Shown here: in pieces, positions 25,278-34,064 of the stretch
How positions within the stretch are numbered: the stretch's first letter is position 1
How the letters are laid out: each line of letters starts with the position of its first letter
Source of the DNA: Bacteroidales bacterium UBA1757
Lineage (GTDB): Bacteria > Bacteroidota > Bacteroidia > Bacteroidales > UBA1402
Direction of reading: 5' to 3'
NCBI GenBank assembly: GCA_002315625.1
Contig: DCHH01000020.1
Coordinates: 286-43,923, forward strand
DNA: 43,638 bases
Position numbers and translations under genes: made by a program
Notes under the pieces: generated by a model
Database searches by the model: none
What the model was told of the DNA's origin: nothing
Seen by the model: the letters and a program-made list of their open reading frames with translations, nothing else

Positions 25278-26093
25278 TTATTGATTTTGCCCCGTCAGAG
25301 TGTTGTAAAAGTTTACGTAACTGGCGTAATTGTTATCCGTGTTTCCCTCCAGAAGCGGCTTGCCTGATGCCTTGGCTATCTCAGCCACCTTGGCATCCAC
25401 ATTGGGCTGGGCCAGCACAACAGCATCGCTGTAACGGACGGCCAGCTTGGTGACAGCCTCATAGTCGGCCTTGGGCTGAAGGTCGGTAAGGTCGTCGGGT
25501 TGTATCCCTTCAATGATGATTTTCTTGCCGAAGTCTTTCGACATCACCTGCTGGAAAGCATCATCGTATATGGAATAGACCAGTTTTGCATTCTTGAAGA
25601 AGGGGTCATCTGCAAAGGCTTTCTTGATATAGACTGGTGCAAGCGCCGAAAACCATCCGTGGCAGTGGATGATGTCGGGAACCCAGCGCAGTTTGCGTAC
25701 CGTCTCGATGACGCCGCGGATGTAGAAAATCATGCGGTCCTCGTTGTCTGAGTACTCCTTGCCACTGGCATCAGCCACGGTTGATCTGCGACGGAAGAAA
25801 TCCTCGTTATCGATGAAGTACACCTGCATCCTGGCGGACTGGATGGAGGCCACCTTGATGATGAGGGGATGATCGTTATCGCTGATGATGAGATTCATCC
25901 CCGACAGGCGGATGACCTCATGCAACTGGTTGCGCCGCTCATTGACATTGCCAAATTTGGGCATGAAGGTTCGGATTTCATAACCGCCGTCCATAGCAGC
26001 CTGGGGCAGATATCGACATGTAGTGGCAATTTCGGAATCAGGCAGGTAGGGAACGATTTCCTGACAGATGTACAGAATTTTTTTCGCGCTCAT
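25278..26093 (-). CDS. Glycogen/starch synthase (GT5) N-terminal-domain protein, truncated form
   Basis: This 271-residue protein resembles only the N-terminal Rossmann domain of glycogen synthase GlgA. LYICQEIVPYL, the domain's fold pattern and HCHGWFSALAPVYIKKAF (the HAHDW region) support this. The whole C-terminal GT-B domain that binds ADP-glucose is absent, and the K-x-G-G-L loop expected near residue 15-20 is replaced by LPDSEIA. Catalysis therefore looks impossible by the normal GlgA mechanism. The upstream sequence contains no missing part. Proteins of this size in Bacteroidales carry glycogen synthase annotation, so the short form is probably lineage-typical rather than a local break. 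ATG 26093 follows the promoter box at 26140-26147; an in-frame start at 26165 lies upstream of it. Confidence 0.8.
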   Translation of the reverse strand: MSAKKILYICQEIVPYLPDSEIATTCRYLPQAAMDGGYEIRTFMPKFGNVNERRNQLHEVIRLSGMNLIISDNDHPLIIKVASIQSARMQVYFIDNEDFFRRRSTVADASGKEYSDNEDRMIFYIRGVIETVRKLRWVPDIIHCHGWFSALAPVYIKKAFADDPFFKNAKLVYSIYDDAFQQVMSKDFGKKIIIEGIQPDDLTDLQPKADYEAVTKLAVRYSDAVVLAQPNVDAKVAEIAKASGKPLLEGNTDNNYASYVNFYNTLTGQNQ

Positions 26094-26139
26094 TATGTTA
26101 TTATTTCTCCTGTGTAGTCGTTGCCGATAATAAAACACG

Positions 26140-26147
26140 CAAAGATA
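26140..26147 (-). promoter_or_regulatory. Promoter -7 box of the GT5-like/DUF4270/.../MFS unit
   Basis: The minus strand reads TATCTTTG, matching TAnnTTTG, 46 nt before ATG 26093. It probably drives the six minus-strand genes down to 20015, which are separated by 23 nt or less or overlap. Confidence 0.55.
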
Positions 26148-26287
26148 ATAAAAAAACACGGACAATGTGCAAGTTATGGGCCGTTTATTTTTTTAATTCA
26201 CTATTATTTGGTTTTTTTGCGCCTTCAAACCGGCGGTGTAAGCACCTGTCTGACCGTTTTTGATAACAAATTAAAATTCAATTTATT

Positions 26288-27151
26288 ATGTATATCGTTA
26301 ATACAATTGCCGAATTAAAGGAAAAGTTGAATGAATGTCGCTCCCGTCATGAGAGCATAGGTCTTGTGCCAACTATGGGCGACCTTCATGCCGGTCATGT
26401 TTCACTAGTAAAAAGATGCGTTGCAGAAAACGATGTCTGTGTCGTAAGCGACTTTGTCAACCCCACCCAGTTCAACGACAAAAACGACCTGGCAGCCTAT
26501 CCCCATAAACCCGAATCAGACGCAGCACTCTTGGAAAAGAACGGCTGCACGATAGTTTTCATGCCGTCGGTCGAGGAAATGTATCCGGAACCCGACACCC
26601 GGGAATTTCATTTCGGAGCGCTGGAGCAGGTCATGGAAGGCCCATACCGTCCCGGTCATTTCAACGGTGTTGCACAGATTGTCAGCAAGCTCTTCTATGC
26701 TGTTGAGCCCGACCGCGCCTACTTCGGCGAAAAGGATTTCCAGCAGATTGCAATTGTCCGCAACATGGTTGCCCAGTTGGGGCTCAAGCTGCAAATCGTT
26801 TCCTGCCCCATCATCCGTGAAGCTGACGGCCTGGCCATGAGCAGCCGCAACGCACGCCTCAGCGCCGAGGAGCGGAAGACCGCTGCACACATTTCGAAGT
26901 ATCTGTTCGAAAGCCGGGACATGGCATCCTCCTGCCCGCTGTCTGCAGTCAGGGAATATGTCATTGACCATATCAATACCGAACCACTTTTCCGTCTTGA
27001 CTACTACGATATTGTCGATGGTATCTCACTTCAGCCTGTACAGAACTGGGAAGATTCTCCTTACGCAGTCGGCTGCATAGCCGTCTATTGCGGAAACGTA
27101 CGACTGATAGACAATGTGGTTTACAAGATTGACGGTAAAATGGTGAAATGA
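26288..27151 (+). CDS. panC: Pantothenate synthetase
   Basis: This 287-residue PanC condenses pantoate with beta-alanine, using ATP, to make pantothenate. Signatures are PTMGDLHAGHVSLVK (nucleotide-binding HxGH), FVNPTQF, the GPYRPGHFNGVAQIVSKLF pantoate-binding segment, FGEKDFQQ and MSSRNARLS (KMSKS-like). Length is normal. ATG 26288 lies about 195 bases from the divergent GT5-like gene; no exact promoter box was found in the leader. Its stop overlaps the M23 gene start by 4 nt. The aspartate decarboxylase gene panD, which often follows panC in Bacteroides, is not present next to it. Confidence 0.95.
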   Translation: MYIVNTIAELKEKLNECRSRHESIGLVPTMGDLHAGHVSLVKRCVAENDVCVVSDFVNPTQFNDKNDLAAYPHKPESDAALLEKNGCTIVFMPSVEEMYPEPDTREFHFGALEQVMEGPYRPGHFNGVAQIVSKLFYAVEPDRAYFGEKDFQQIAIVRNMVAQLGLKLQIVSCPIIREADGLAMSSRNARLSAEERKTAAHISKYLFESRDMASSCPLSAVREYVIDHINTEPLFRLDYYDIVDGISLQPVQNWEDSPYAVGCIAVYCGNVRLIDNVVYKIDGKMVK

Positions 27152-28917
27152 ACTGCCTCAGAAGCCTTACCTCGCTCATCTTTTCCGGAATTGTTTCATG
27201 GGTTCCGCTTGCAATGGCCAATGACGGAACCGACTTGCCGTTCAGAATTACGGACAGCATCCGTGCCTCCGACTTCTCATTTCCAATGCGTCACCAGCCC
27301 CTGCTAAGTGCAAACTTCGGGGAACTGAGAGGCAACCACTTCCATGCCGGGCTTGATTTCAAGACTGAAGAGGAGGAAGGCAAACCGGTATTTCCTGCGG
27401 CCGACGGGTGGATTTCGAGAATAGGGATAACCACCGGAGGGTATGGCAAGGCGCTCTATATAGACCATCCGAACGGCTATACGACCATATACGGCCATCT
27501 GTCAAACCTGGCGCCAAGGCTTGATTCCATACTGAAAGCTGCCCAATACGAAAAGGAATCGTATGTTATCCAACTTTATTTTGAGCCGGGGAAAATACCT
27601 GTCAGCAAAGAAGAAGTTGTGGCATACAGCGGCAACACAGGTGGAAGCGGAGGGCCGCATCTCCATTTTGAAGTGCGCGATACCAAGAGCGAAGACCCTA
27701 TCGACCCTCTGTTCTGGTTTTCTGACGGACTCACGGATGATGTTAAGCCACGAATCTATGGAATGGCCATCTACACTAAAACCGGTGCCGGAGTCCTCTC
27801 CACAAGACAGTCCGCCCTCAGCGCTCAGCCAATACCTTCCGGTTCAACAAAAGTGGAAGTGACCGATACCATGTCGCTTCCGGCTGCCTGGGGTCGTATC
27901 GGACTGGGGTTCAGGGTCCTTGACTTCATGACAGGCACAACCCACAACTATGGTGTGTGCCGCGCCACACTCTCTGTTGACAGTCAGGTGGTTTACCAGC
28001 GGGAGATGAACAGGATTCCATTCGATGAAGCCCGCTACATAAATGCCGCAGCCGACTATGGAGAATGGTCTCTACACCGCAAATGGTATATGAAAACATT
28101 CCGCTCCCCGTTCAACCGGGCCGGAATCTATTCAGTACTGGTCAATGACGGATACATCGACATAAATGAGGAAAGACCATATCATTTCTGTTACGAAGTT
28201 GCCGACCGTTTCGGTAATACATCCTCGTGGACTTTTTCAATCCGTGGATGCCGTATGCCGTTCGCTTCTCCTGACACAACGGCTCTCCTTCTTTTCCCGG
28301 GGCATACAAATGAAGTGATTCGCAGCGATTTTCAAGCTGCAATAGACAAGAATGCCCTCTACGACACCGTGCCGCTATTGTTTGTACAGACACCGGAAAC
28401 ATCAACGGTCAACGGCATGTACTCCGACCGCTACTGCCTGATAGGAAATCATGTGGCCTGCCATACATCGGTAAGTATGCGTATGCGTATCCGTCACGAC
28501 ATTCTGCCGGAAAAAAACCGCTATTATGTTGCTACACTTGAAAATGACGGTTCATACAGCTATGAAGGAGGAAGATACGAAGATTCCTGTATGAAGATCG
28601 AGACGCGTCACTTCGGTACTTTCGTTGTATTGGCCGACACGGTTGCACCGAAGATTTCGATGCGCGATGTTGGTTTTGCCATGAAAAATGCTTTCCTTCG
28701 CATCTGGATATCGGACGACGCTTCAGGCATTGCAAGCTATGATGTCTATCTCGACGGGAAATGGGCCCTGGCAGAGGACGACTACAAAAACCGTTCGATA
28801 TTCTACCAGCCTGACCCTGTGCGTTTTCCATCGACAGGCGGCGAACATGTCATCAAGGTTATTGTCCGTGACAACTGTGGAAATGAAAGAATCTTAGAGC
28901 GAACATTCATCTATTAA
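27148..28917 (+). CDS. M23 family metallopeptidase, exported
   Basis: This 589-residue protein has a signal peptide ending about residue 24 (PLAMA-ND). The M23/LytM peptidase domain at roughly residues 45-195 has the zinc motifs HFHAGLD and HLHFEVR, typical of enzymes that cut peptidoglycan cross-links. The remaining 390 residues are beta-rich, without a domain I can name, and are characteristic of long Bacteroidetes M23 proteins. It overlaps panC by 4 nt (ATGA) and is followed 10 nt later by phosphoglucomutase, so the three genes probably form a unit of unrelated functions. Confidence 0.88.
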   Translation: MNCLRSLTSLIFSGIVSWVPLAMANDGTDLPFRITDSIRASDFSFPMRHQPLLSANFGELRGNHFHAGLDFKTEEEEGKPVFPAADGWISRIGITTGGYGKALYIDHPNGYTTIYGHLSNLAPRLDSILKAAQYEKESYVIQLYFEPGKIPVSKEEVVAYSGNTGGSGGPHLHFEVRDTKSEDPIDPLFWFSDGLTDDVKPRIYGMAIYTKTGAGVLSTRQSALSAQPIPSGSTKVEVTDTMSLPAAWGRIGLGFRVLDFMTGTTHNYGVCRATLSVDSQVVYQREMNRIPFDEARYINAAADYGEWSLHRKWYMKTFRSPFNRAGIYSVLVNDGYIDINEERPYHFCYEVADRFGNTSSWTFSIRGCRMPFASPDTTALLLFPGHTNEVIRSDFQAAIDKNALYDTVPLLFVQTPETSTVNGMYSDRYCLIGNHVACHTSVSMRMRIRHDILPEKNRYYVATLENDGSYSYEGGRYEDSCMKIETRHFGTFVVLADTVAPKISMRDVGFAMKNAFLRIWISDDASGIASYDVYLDGKWALAEDDYKNRSIFYQPDPVRFPSTGGEHVIKVIVRDNCGNERILERTFIY

Positions 28918-28927
28918 AACTATCAAT

Positions 28928-30676
28928 ATGGAAAACAGTCAACTTATTCAGGAAGTCACCGCCAAGGCAAAAGTGTGGTTGGGAAGTGCGTATGATGAGC
29001 AGACACGTGCCGATGTGCAGCGCATGCTTGACGCTGAGGATAAGACCGAGCTTATCGAAAGTTTCTACAGAGTGCTCGAATTCGGTACTGGCGGACTGCG
29101 CGGCATCATGGGCTCAGGCACAAACCGTATGAACCGCTATACCGTCGGCGCCGCCACTCAGGGCCTGGCCAATTATCTTAAGAAGAACTTTGCCAACCTG
29201 CAGGAAATCAAGGTTGCCATAGGCCACGACTGCCGTAACAACAGCCGCCTGTTTGCCGAAATATCCGCCGACATCTTCTCGGCCAACGGTATTCATGTCT
29301 ATCTGTTCGAAAGCCTTCGCCCGACCCCTGAAATGTCGTTTGCCATCCGTCACCTCGGCTGCCAGAGCGGTATCATCCTGACGGCTTCCCATAACCCGAA
29401 GGAGTACAACGGCTACAAAGCCTACTGGGACGACGGCGGACAGGTCATTGCCCCGCACGACCACAACATAATAGACGAGGTTAATGCCATCCAGAGCGTC
29501 TCTGACATCAAGTTCAGCGGCAACAAGCAACTTATCACCATCATCGGTGAAGAAATCGACAAGGCTTATATAGACGGCATCCTCGGCGTATCGCTTTCCC
29601 CAGAGGTTATCAAGCGCCACAACGACCTGAAGATTGTCTATACCCCTATCCACGGCACCGGCATCAAGTGCATTCCACGCTGTCTGAAAGCTATGGGCTT
29701 CACCAATATCATTGATGTGCCCGAGCAGAACGTGATTAGCGGCGACTTCCCGACTGTCGTTTCTCCCAACCCGGAGGAACCGGCCGCCCTCTCTATGGCA
29801 ATTGCCAAGGCGAAAGAAGTTGATGCCGATGTTGTCATGGCTTCCGACCCCGACGCAGACCGTCTCGGTATTGCCGTAAAAGACGACAAGGGTGAATGGA
29901 TTCTTGTGAGCGGCAACCAGAATGCCCTGCTCATTACCAACTATATGCTCAAGCGTTGGAAAGAGCTCGGCAAACTGACCGGCAAGGAATATATGGTCAA
30001 GACTATTGTCACTACCGAACTTCTCAAAGACATAGCTGACAAGAACGGCGTTGAAATATATGACGTTTATACCGGTTTCAAATGGATTGCCGATGTCATG
30101 CTCAAAAATGAAGGCAAGAAGACCTTCATCTGCGGCGGCGAGGAAAGCTACGGATTCCTGGTTGAAGATTTCGTCCGTGACAAGGATGCCGTCAGTGCAG
30201 CCGCCATGGTTGCCGAGGTTCTCGCATGGGCAAAGGAACAGGGCAAGAGCCTCTACGAGCTTCTTCTTGACATTTATCTCGAATTCGGCTATTCAAAAGA
30301 AAAAGGAATTTCAATTGTGCGCAAAGGAAAATCCGGTGCTGAGGAAATCCAGGCCATGATGGACAACTACCGAGCCAATCCCCTCAAGGATCTGGCAGGT
30401 TCGCCCGTTACCCTGATTCGCGACTTCAAGACCCTCAAGTCGCTGAATCCCGCAACCGGCGAAGTGAAAGATCTTGTCATGCCCGAGCCATCGAACGTGC
30501 TGCAATACTTCACAGCCGACGGTACAAAGGTTTCAGTCCGCCCCTCAGGCACCGAGCCCAAAATCAAGTTCTATATGGAAGTCCGCACCCCCATGGCCAC
30601 CCGAGCTGATTACGCAGCAGCCGGTGCCGCCGCCGAAGAAAAAATCGAGAAAATCAAAGCCTCCCTTGGCATCTGA
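28928..30676 (+). CDS. Phosphoglucomutase/phosphomannomutase family protein
   Basis: This 582-residue alpha-D-phosphohexomutase has the phosphoserine loop TASHNPKEYNG (Ser154), the metal-binding loop DPDADR near residue 318, the sugar-specificity loop GGEESYGF, and the phosphate-binding RPSGTEPKIKFY near the C-terminus. The length and these loops match the long bacterial phosphoglucomutases that interconvert glucose-1-P and glucose-6-P, linking glycogen with glycolysis. This fits the glycogen genes in the window. It ends at a strong intrinsic terminator. Confidence 0.93.
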   Translation: MENSQLIQEVTAKAKVWLGSAYDEQTRADVQRMLDAEDKTELIESFYRVLEFGTGGLRGIMGSGTNRMNRYTVGAATQGLANYLKKNFANLQEIKVAIGHDCRNNSRLFAEISADIFSANGIHVYLFESLRPTPEMSFAIRHLGCQSGIILTASHNPKEYNGYKAYWDDGGQVIAPHDHNIIDEVNAIQSVSDIKFSGNKQLITIIGEEIDKAYIDGILGVSLSPEVIKRHNDLKIVYTPIHGTGIKCIPRCLKAMGFTNIIDVPEQNVISGDFPTVVSPNPEEPAALSMAIAKAKEVDADVVMASDPDADRLGIAVKDDKGEWILVSGNQNALLITNYMLKRWKELGKLTGKEYMVKTIVTTELLKDIADKNGVEIYDVYTGFKWIADVMLKNEGKKTFICGGEESYGFLVEDFVRDKDAVSAAAMVAEVLAWAKEQGKSLYELLLDIYLEFGYSKEKGISIVRKGKSGAEEIQAMMDNYRANPLKDLAGSPVTLIRDFKTLKSLNPATGEVKDLVMPEPSNVLQYFTADGTKVSVRPSGTEPKIKFYMEVRTPMATRADYAAAGAAAEEKIEKIKASLGI

Positions 30677-30701
30677 TTCGGTCTATTTTCAAAACGAAGA
30701 C

Positions 30702-30739
30702 AATAAAAAAGGCAACCGGTTAAGGCTGCCTTTTTTATT
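30702..30739. terminator. Bidirectional intrinsic terminator
   Basis: The arms 30702-30714 (AATAAAAAAGGCA) and 30727-30739 are perfect 13-base inverse complements around a 12-nt loop, with a T-run on either strand. It lies between the convergent phosphoglucomutase and pnp genes. Confidence 0.88.
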
Positions 30740-30752
30740 GGATTATTGAGGA

Positions 30753-33011
30753 TTACTCGTTGCCTGATTCGGGACGTGGACGGCGGTCGTGACGCTCTCC
30801 GCGGTCGCGGCGTTCGCCACGGTCGGGACGGTCACCACGCTCTGGGCGGGGACGGCGCTCGCGCTCAGCCGGTTCCTGATAGCCTTCGGGCTTTTCAAGG
30901 AGAACCTTGCGGGAGAGTTTGAACTTGCCGGTCTTCTGGTCGATGTCGAGAAGCTTGACCTCGATTTCGTCACCTTCCTTCAAACCGGCCTCTTCAACCG
31001 TCTCCAGACGACGCCATTCGATTTCGGAAATGTGAAGCAGACCATCCTTGCCAGGCATGAATTCAACGAATGCACCGTAAGGCATGATGGAACGGACCTT
31101 ACCCTTGTAAATCTTTCCAGGTTCGGGAATGGCAACAATGGCATTGATCTTTGCCAGAGCGGCATCGATGGAATCCTTGTTCACGGCAGCAATTTCTATG
31201 CGGCCCTGATTGTCAATCTCTTCAATTGAAATCGTGGCACCGGTCTCTTCCTGCATGCCTTGGATAATCTTTCCACCAGGGCCAATGACGGCACCGATGA
31301 ACTCCTTCGGAATCCAGATGACTTCCAGACGGGGAGCATTGGGCTTGAAGTCAGGACGGGGAGCAGGCAGGGTTTCGGTAATCTTGCCCAGGATGTGCAG
31401 ACGGCCTTCTTTGGCCTGGTTCAATGCCTTCTCAAGGATTTCGTATGACAGACCGTCAACCTTGATATCCATTTGGGTGGCGGTAATACCATCCTTAGTA
31501 CCCGTAACCTTGAAGTCCATATCGCCCAGGTGGTCCTCATCGCCGAGAATATCGGAAAGCACCTGATAGTTAGTACCCTTCTTCTCACTGATAAGACCCA
31601 TGGCAATACCGGCAACCGGCTTACGCAGTGCAACACCGGCATCCATCAGTGCCAGACAGCCGGCACAAACGGTAGCCATTGAAGACGAACCGTTCGATTC
31701 AAGAATATCGGAAACGACACGTACAACATAAGGATAATCCTTCGGCATCATGGCCTTGAGGGCACGCCATGCCAGATGTCCGTGACCAACTTCGCGGCGG
31801 CCGATGCCGCGCGGAGCCTTGGCCTCACCCGTTGAGAAGGGCGGGAAATTGTAATGCAGCAGGAAACGCTCAGGGGTTTGGTTCAGGACATCATCCACAA
31901 TCTTCTCATCGAGCTTGGTTCCCAGGGTAACTGAGCAAAGTGACTGGGTTTCACCGCGGGTGAAGATAGAAGAACCATGACAACCGGGAAGTGGATCGAC
32001 TTCGCACCAGATGGGACGGATTTCATTGGTCTTACGGCCGTCCAGACGCTTACCTTCATCCAGAACGCAACGGCGCATGGCATCTCGCTCCACATCGTGG
32101 TAGTAGCGGGCAACCATTTCAGCCTTCTCGGCCTGCTCTTCTTCGGTCATTCCGGCGAGATACTCCTCCATAATGGCCTTGAAGTTGGCTTCACGTGAAT
32201 GCTTGTCGGTATTGCATGAAGCGGCACAAGCGTATGCCTTGTCGAAAGTCTTTTCGCGGACATCCTTGCGGAGATCCTCGTCGTTGACTTCGTGGCAATA
32301 TTCTCTCTTGACAGTCTTACCGGCCATTTCAGCCAGTTCCAACTGGGCCTGACACTGGACCTTGATGGCTTCGTGAGCCACCTTGAGGGCTTCCAGCAGG
32401 TCGGCTTCCTGCACTTCCTGCATTTCACCTTCCACCATCATGATGTTCTCGATGGTAGCACCCACCATAATATCCATATCGGCCGTGCGGAGTTCGGCAG
32501 CGGTCGGATTGATCTTGAACTGTCCGTTGATACGGGCTACGCGCACCTCTGAAATCGGGCCGTTGAAAGGAATGTCGGAACAGGCCAAAGCGGCAGAAGC
32601 GGCCAGACCGGCCAGTGCATCGGGCATATCTCCGTCGCAATTGTCATCGGCAGAGAAAAGGGTAATCATGACGATGGTGTCGGCATGATAGTTGTCAGGG
32701 AAAAGGGGTCTCAGAGCACGGTCAACCAGACGTGAAGTCAGGATTTCGTAGTCCGAGGCACGTCCTTCACGACGAGTGAAGCCTCCGGGGAAACGGCCGG
32801 CTGCGGCAAATTTTTCCTTGTATTCAACCTGAAGGGGCATGAAATCTGTGCCGGGGGTTGCATCCTGTGCGGAGCAGACCGTGGCAAGCAGTACGATGTT
32901 GTTCATGCGCAACATGACGGAACCGTCGGCCTGTTTGGCCAGCTTTCCGTTCTCGAGGGTGATGATACGTCCGTCACCCAGGTCAATCGTCTTGACAAAT
33001 GGAGCTTGCAT
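30753..33011 (-). CDS. pnp: Polyribonucleotide nucleotidyltransferase
   Basis: This 752-residue 3'-5' phosphorolytic exoribonuclease has two RNase PH domains (about residues 10-220 and 310-540, including EFPPFSTGEA-like FPPFSTGEAKAPRGIGRREVGHG and the ESNGSSSMA motif), a KH domain with GPGGKIIQGMQ near 580, and an S1 domain with GKVRSIMPYGAFVEF near 640. A terminal tail of about 37 residues is rich in Arg, Asp, Gly and Pro with repeated RGD/RGER units, an apparent lineage-specific RNA-binding extension. It degrades mRNA in the cytoplasm. A -7 box lies at 33072-33079. Confidence 0.96.
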   Translation of the reverse strand: MQAPFVKTIDLGDGRIITLENGKLAKQADGSVMLRMNNIVLLATVCSAQDATPGTDFMPLQVEYKEKFAAAGRFPGGFTRREGRASDYEILTSRLVDRALRPLFPDNYHADTIVMITLFSADDNCDGDMPDALAGLAASAALACSDIPFNGPISEVRVARINGQFKINPTAAELRTADMDIMVGATIENIMMVEGEMQEVQEADLLEALKVAHEAIKVQCQAQLELAEMAGKTVKREYCHEVNDEDLRKDVREKTFDKAYACAASCNTDKHSREANFKAIMEEYLAGMTEEEQAEKAEMVARYYHDVERDAMRRCVLDEGKRLDGRKTNEIRPIWCEVDPLPGCHGSSIFTRGETQSLCSVTLGTKLDEKIVDDVLNQTPERFLLHYNFPPFSTGEAKAPRGIGRREVGHGHLAWRALKAMMPKDYPYVVRVVSDILESNGSSSMATVCAGCLALMDAGVALRKPVAGIAMGLISEKKGTNYQVLSDILGDEDHLGDMDFKVTGTKDGITATQMDIKVDGLSYEILEKALNQAKEGRLHILGKITETLPAPRPDFKPNAPRLEVIWIPKEFIGAVIGPGGKIIQGMQEETGATISIEEIDNQGRIEIAAVNKDSIDAALAKINAIVAIPEPGKIYKGKVRSIMPYGAFVEFMPGKDGLLHISEIEWRRLETVEEAGLKEGDEIEVKLLDIDQKTGKFKLSRKVLLEKPEGYQEPAERERRPRPERGDRPDRGERRDRGERHDRRPRPESGNE

Positions 33012-33071
33012 AAATTTGTTTCTTTCTGGGCGGAATTGCCCTTATTAATTATAAACACTTGAAAATTCGCA

Positions 33072-33079
33072 CAAAAGTA
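33072..33079 (-). promoter_or_regulatory. Promoter -7 box of pnp
   Basis: The minus strand reads TACTTTTG, an exact TAnnTTTG match, 61 nt before the pnp start. It forms an inverted pair with the box at 33092-33099. Confidence 0.55.
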
Positions 33080-33091
33080 CGGAATAAATAT

Positions 33092-33099
33092 TACTTTTG
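33092..33099 (+). promoter_or_regulatory. Promoter -7 box of the pseudouridine synthase gene
   Basis: TACTTTTG matches TAnnTTTG 28 nt before ATG 33127. It is the exact inverse of the pnp box, 12 nt away, so the divergent promoters overlap. Confidence 0.55.
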
Positions 33100-33126
33100 C
33101 GACCCTTTCGGCCATAATTATTTCGT

Positions 33127-34035
33127 ATGCGCATTGACGACAAAGAAAAACAGAACAAGCCTGGCAGTTCTTACATAGTCAGACAAGACGAAACTCTGGA
33201 GCAACTTTTAGCCAGAATGATGCAGGGACGAAGCAAATCTTCGCTCAAGAAACTGCTTCAGAATGACGAAATAAGTGTCGATGAAAGGATAGTCAAACGG
33301 CTTGATGAACCCCTGAAGGCCGGACAGCGTGTCTTTATCGGTAAAAGCAGCTCTTTCCGTATGCCTGAAGGGTTGCGCATCGTTTGGGAAGATGCCTGGC
33401 TGCTAATCGTTAAGAAAGAGACCGGCCTGCTGACAGTCGGCAACCACAGCGAGCAGGACAAGACCGCGGAAGAGTATCTCAACGCCTACATGCAATTCAA
33501 AAAACAAGGTGACCGCATCTATGTCGTTCACCGGATTGACCGCGATACAAGCGGTATCCTGGTTTTCGCCAAAACGCTTAAAGCCTGCGAAATCCTCCGG
33601 ACCACTTGGCACGACATTGTGGAAAGCCGCCGATATATTGCAGTTGTTGAAGGATACCTCCGCTATGAAGAAGGTACGGTTGATACCTGGATGGACGAAG
33701 ACCCCCGTCAGTCGATGATGTTTGTCAGCCGACCCGGACAGGGGAAGCGTGCAGTCACGCACTACCGCGTGCTGGATGAATGCCGGGAAGGCTATTCCTT
33801 GGTTGAGCTGGAACTGGAAACAGGCCGACGAAACCAGATTCGGGTGCAAATGGCACACTTGGGCCATCCGCTGGCGGGCGACGGAAAATACGGCGCACAG
33901 TCCGACCCGTGCGGACGCCTTTGCCTCCATGCACGCCAGATTAAGTTCCGTCATCCAATCACCGGCGAAATGATGGAGTTCACCTCAGAAATCCCCGCCC
34001 AATTCCTCCAACTCTTCACCATTAGGAAAAGTTGA
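33127..34035 (+). CDS. RluA-family pseudouridine synthase
   Basis: This 302-residue enzyme isomerises uridine to pseudouridine in RNA. Residues 20-75 look like an S4-type RNA-binding region (LEQLLARMMQGRSKSSLKKLL). The catalytic motif is HRIDRDTSG with Asp138, and the ETGRRNQIRVQMAHLGHPLAGD block near 225-250 is typical of RluA/RluC/RluD members. Which RNA position is modified cannot be told. The DedA gene promoter lies across the stop codon region. Confidence 0.9.
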   Translation: MRIDDKEKQNKPGSSYIVRQDETLEQLLARMMQGRSKSSLKKLLQNDEISVDERIVKRLDEPLKAGQRVFIGKSSSFRMPEGLRIVWEDAWLLIVKKETGLLTVGNHSEQDKTAEEYLNAYMQFKKQGDRIYVVHRIDRDTSGILVFAKTLKACEILRTTWHDIVESRRYIAVVEGYLRYEEGTVDTWMDEDPRQSMMFVSRPGQGKRAVTHYRVLDECREGYSLVELELETGRRNQIRVQMAHLGHPLAGDGKYGAQSDPCGRLCLHARQIKFRHPITGEMMEFTSEIPAQFLQLFTIRKS

Positions 34036-34037
34036 AT

Positions 34038-34045
34038 TACCTTTG
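34038..34045 (+). promoter_or_regulatory. Promoter -7 box of the DedA gene
   Basis: TACCTTTG matches TAnnTTTG, 3 nt after the preceding stop and 20 nt before ATG 34065. It argues against the in-frame TTG at 34032 as the start. Confidence 0.5.
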
Positions 34046-34064
34046 TGGCATTAAAGAAAAACTG

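Noticed and set aside
30789..32688. Plus-strand open frames opposite pnp
   Set aside because: Antisense shadows of a highly conserved gene; no promoter or domain support.
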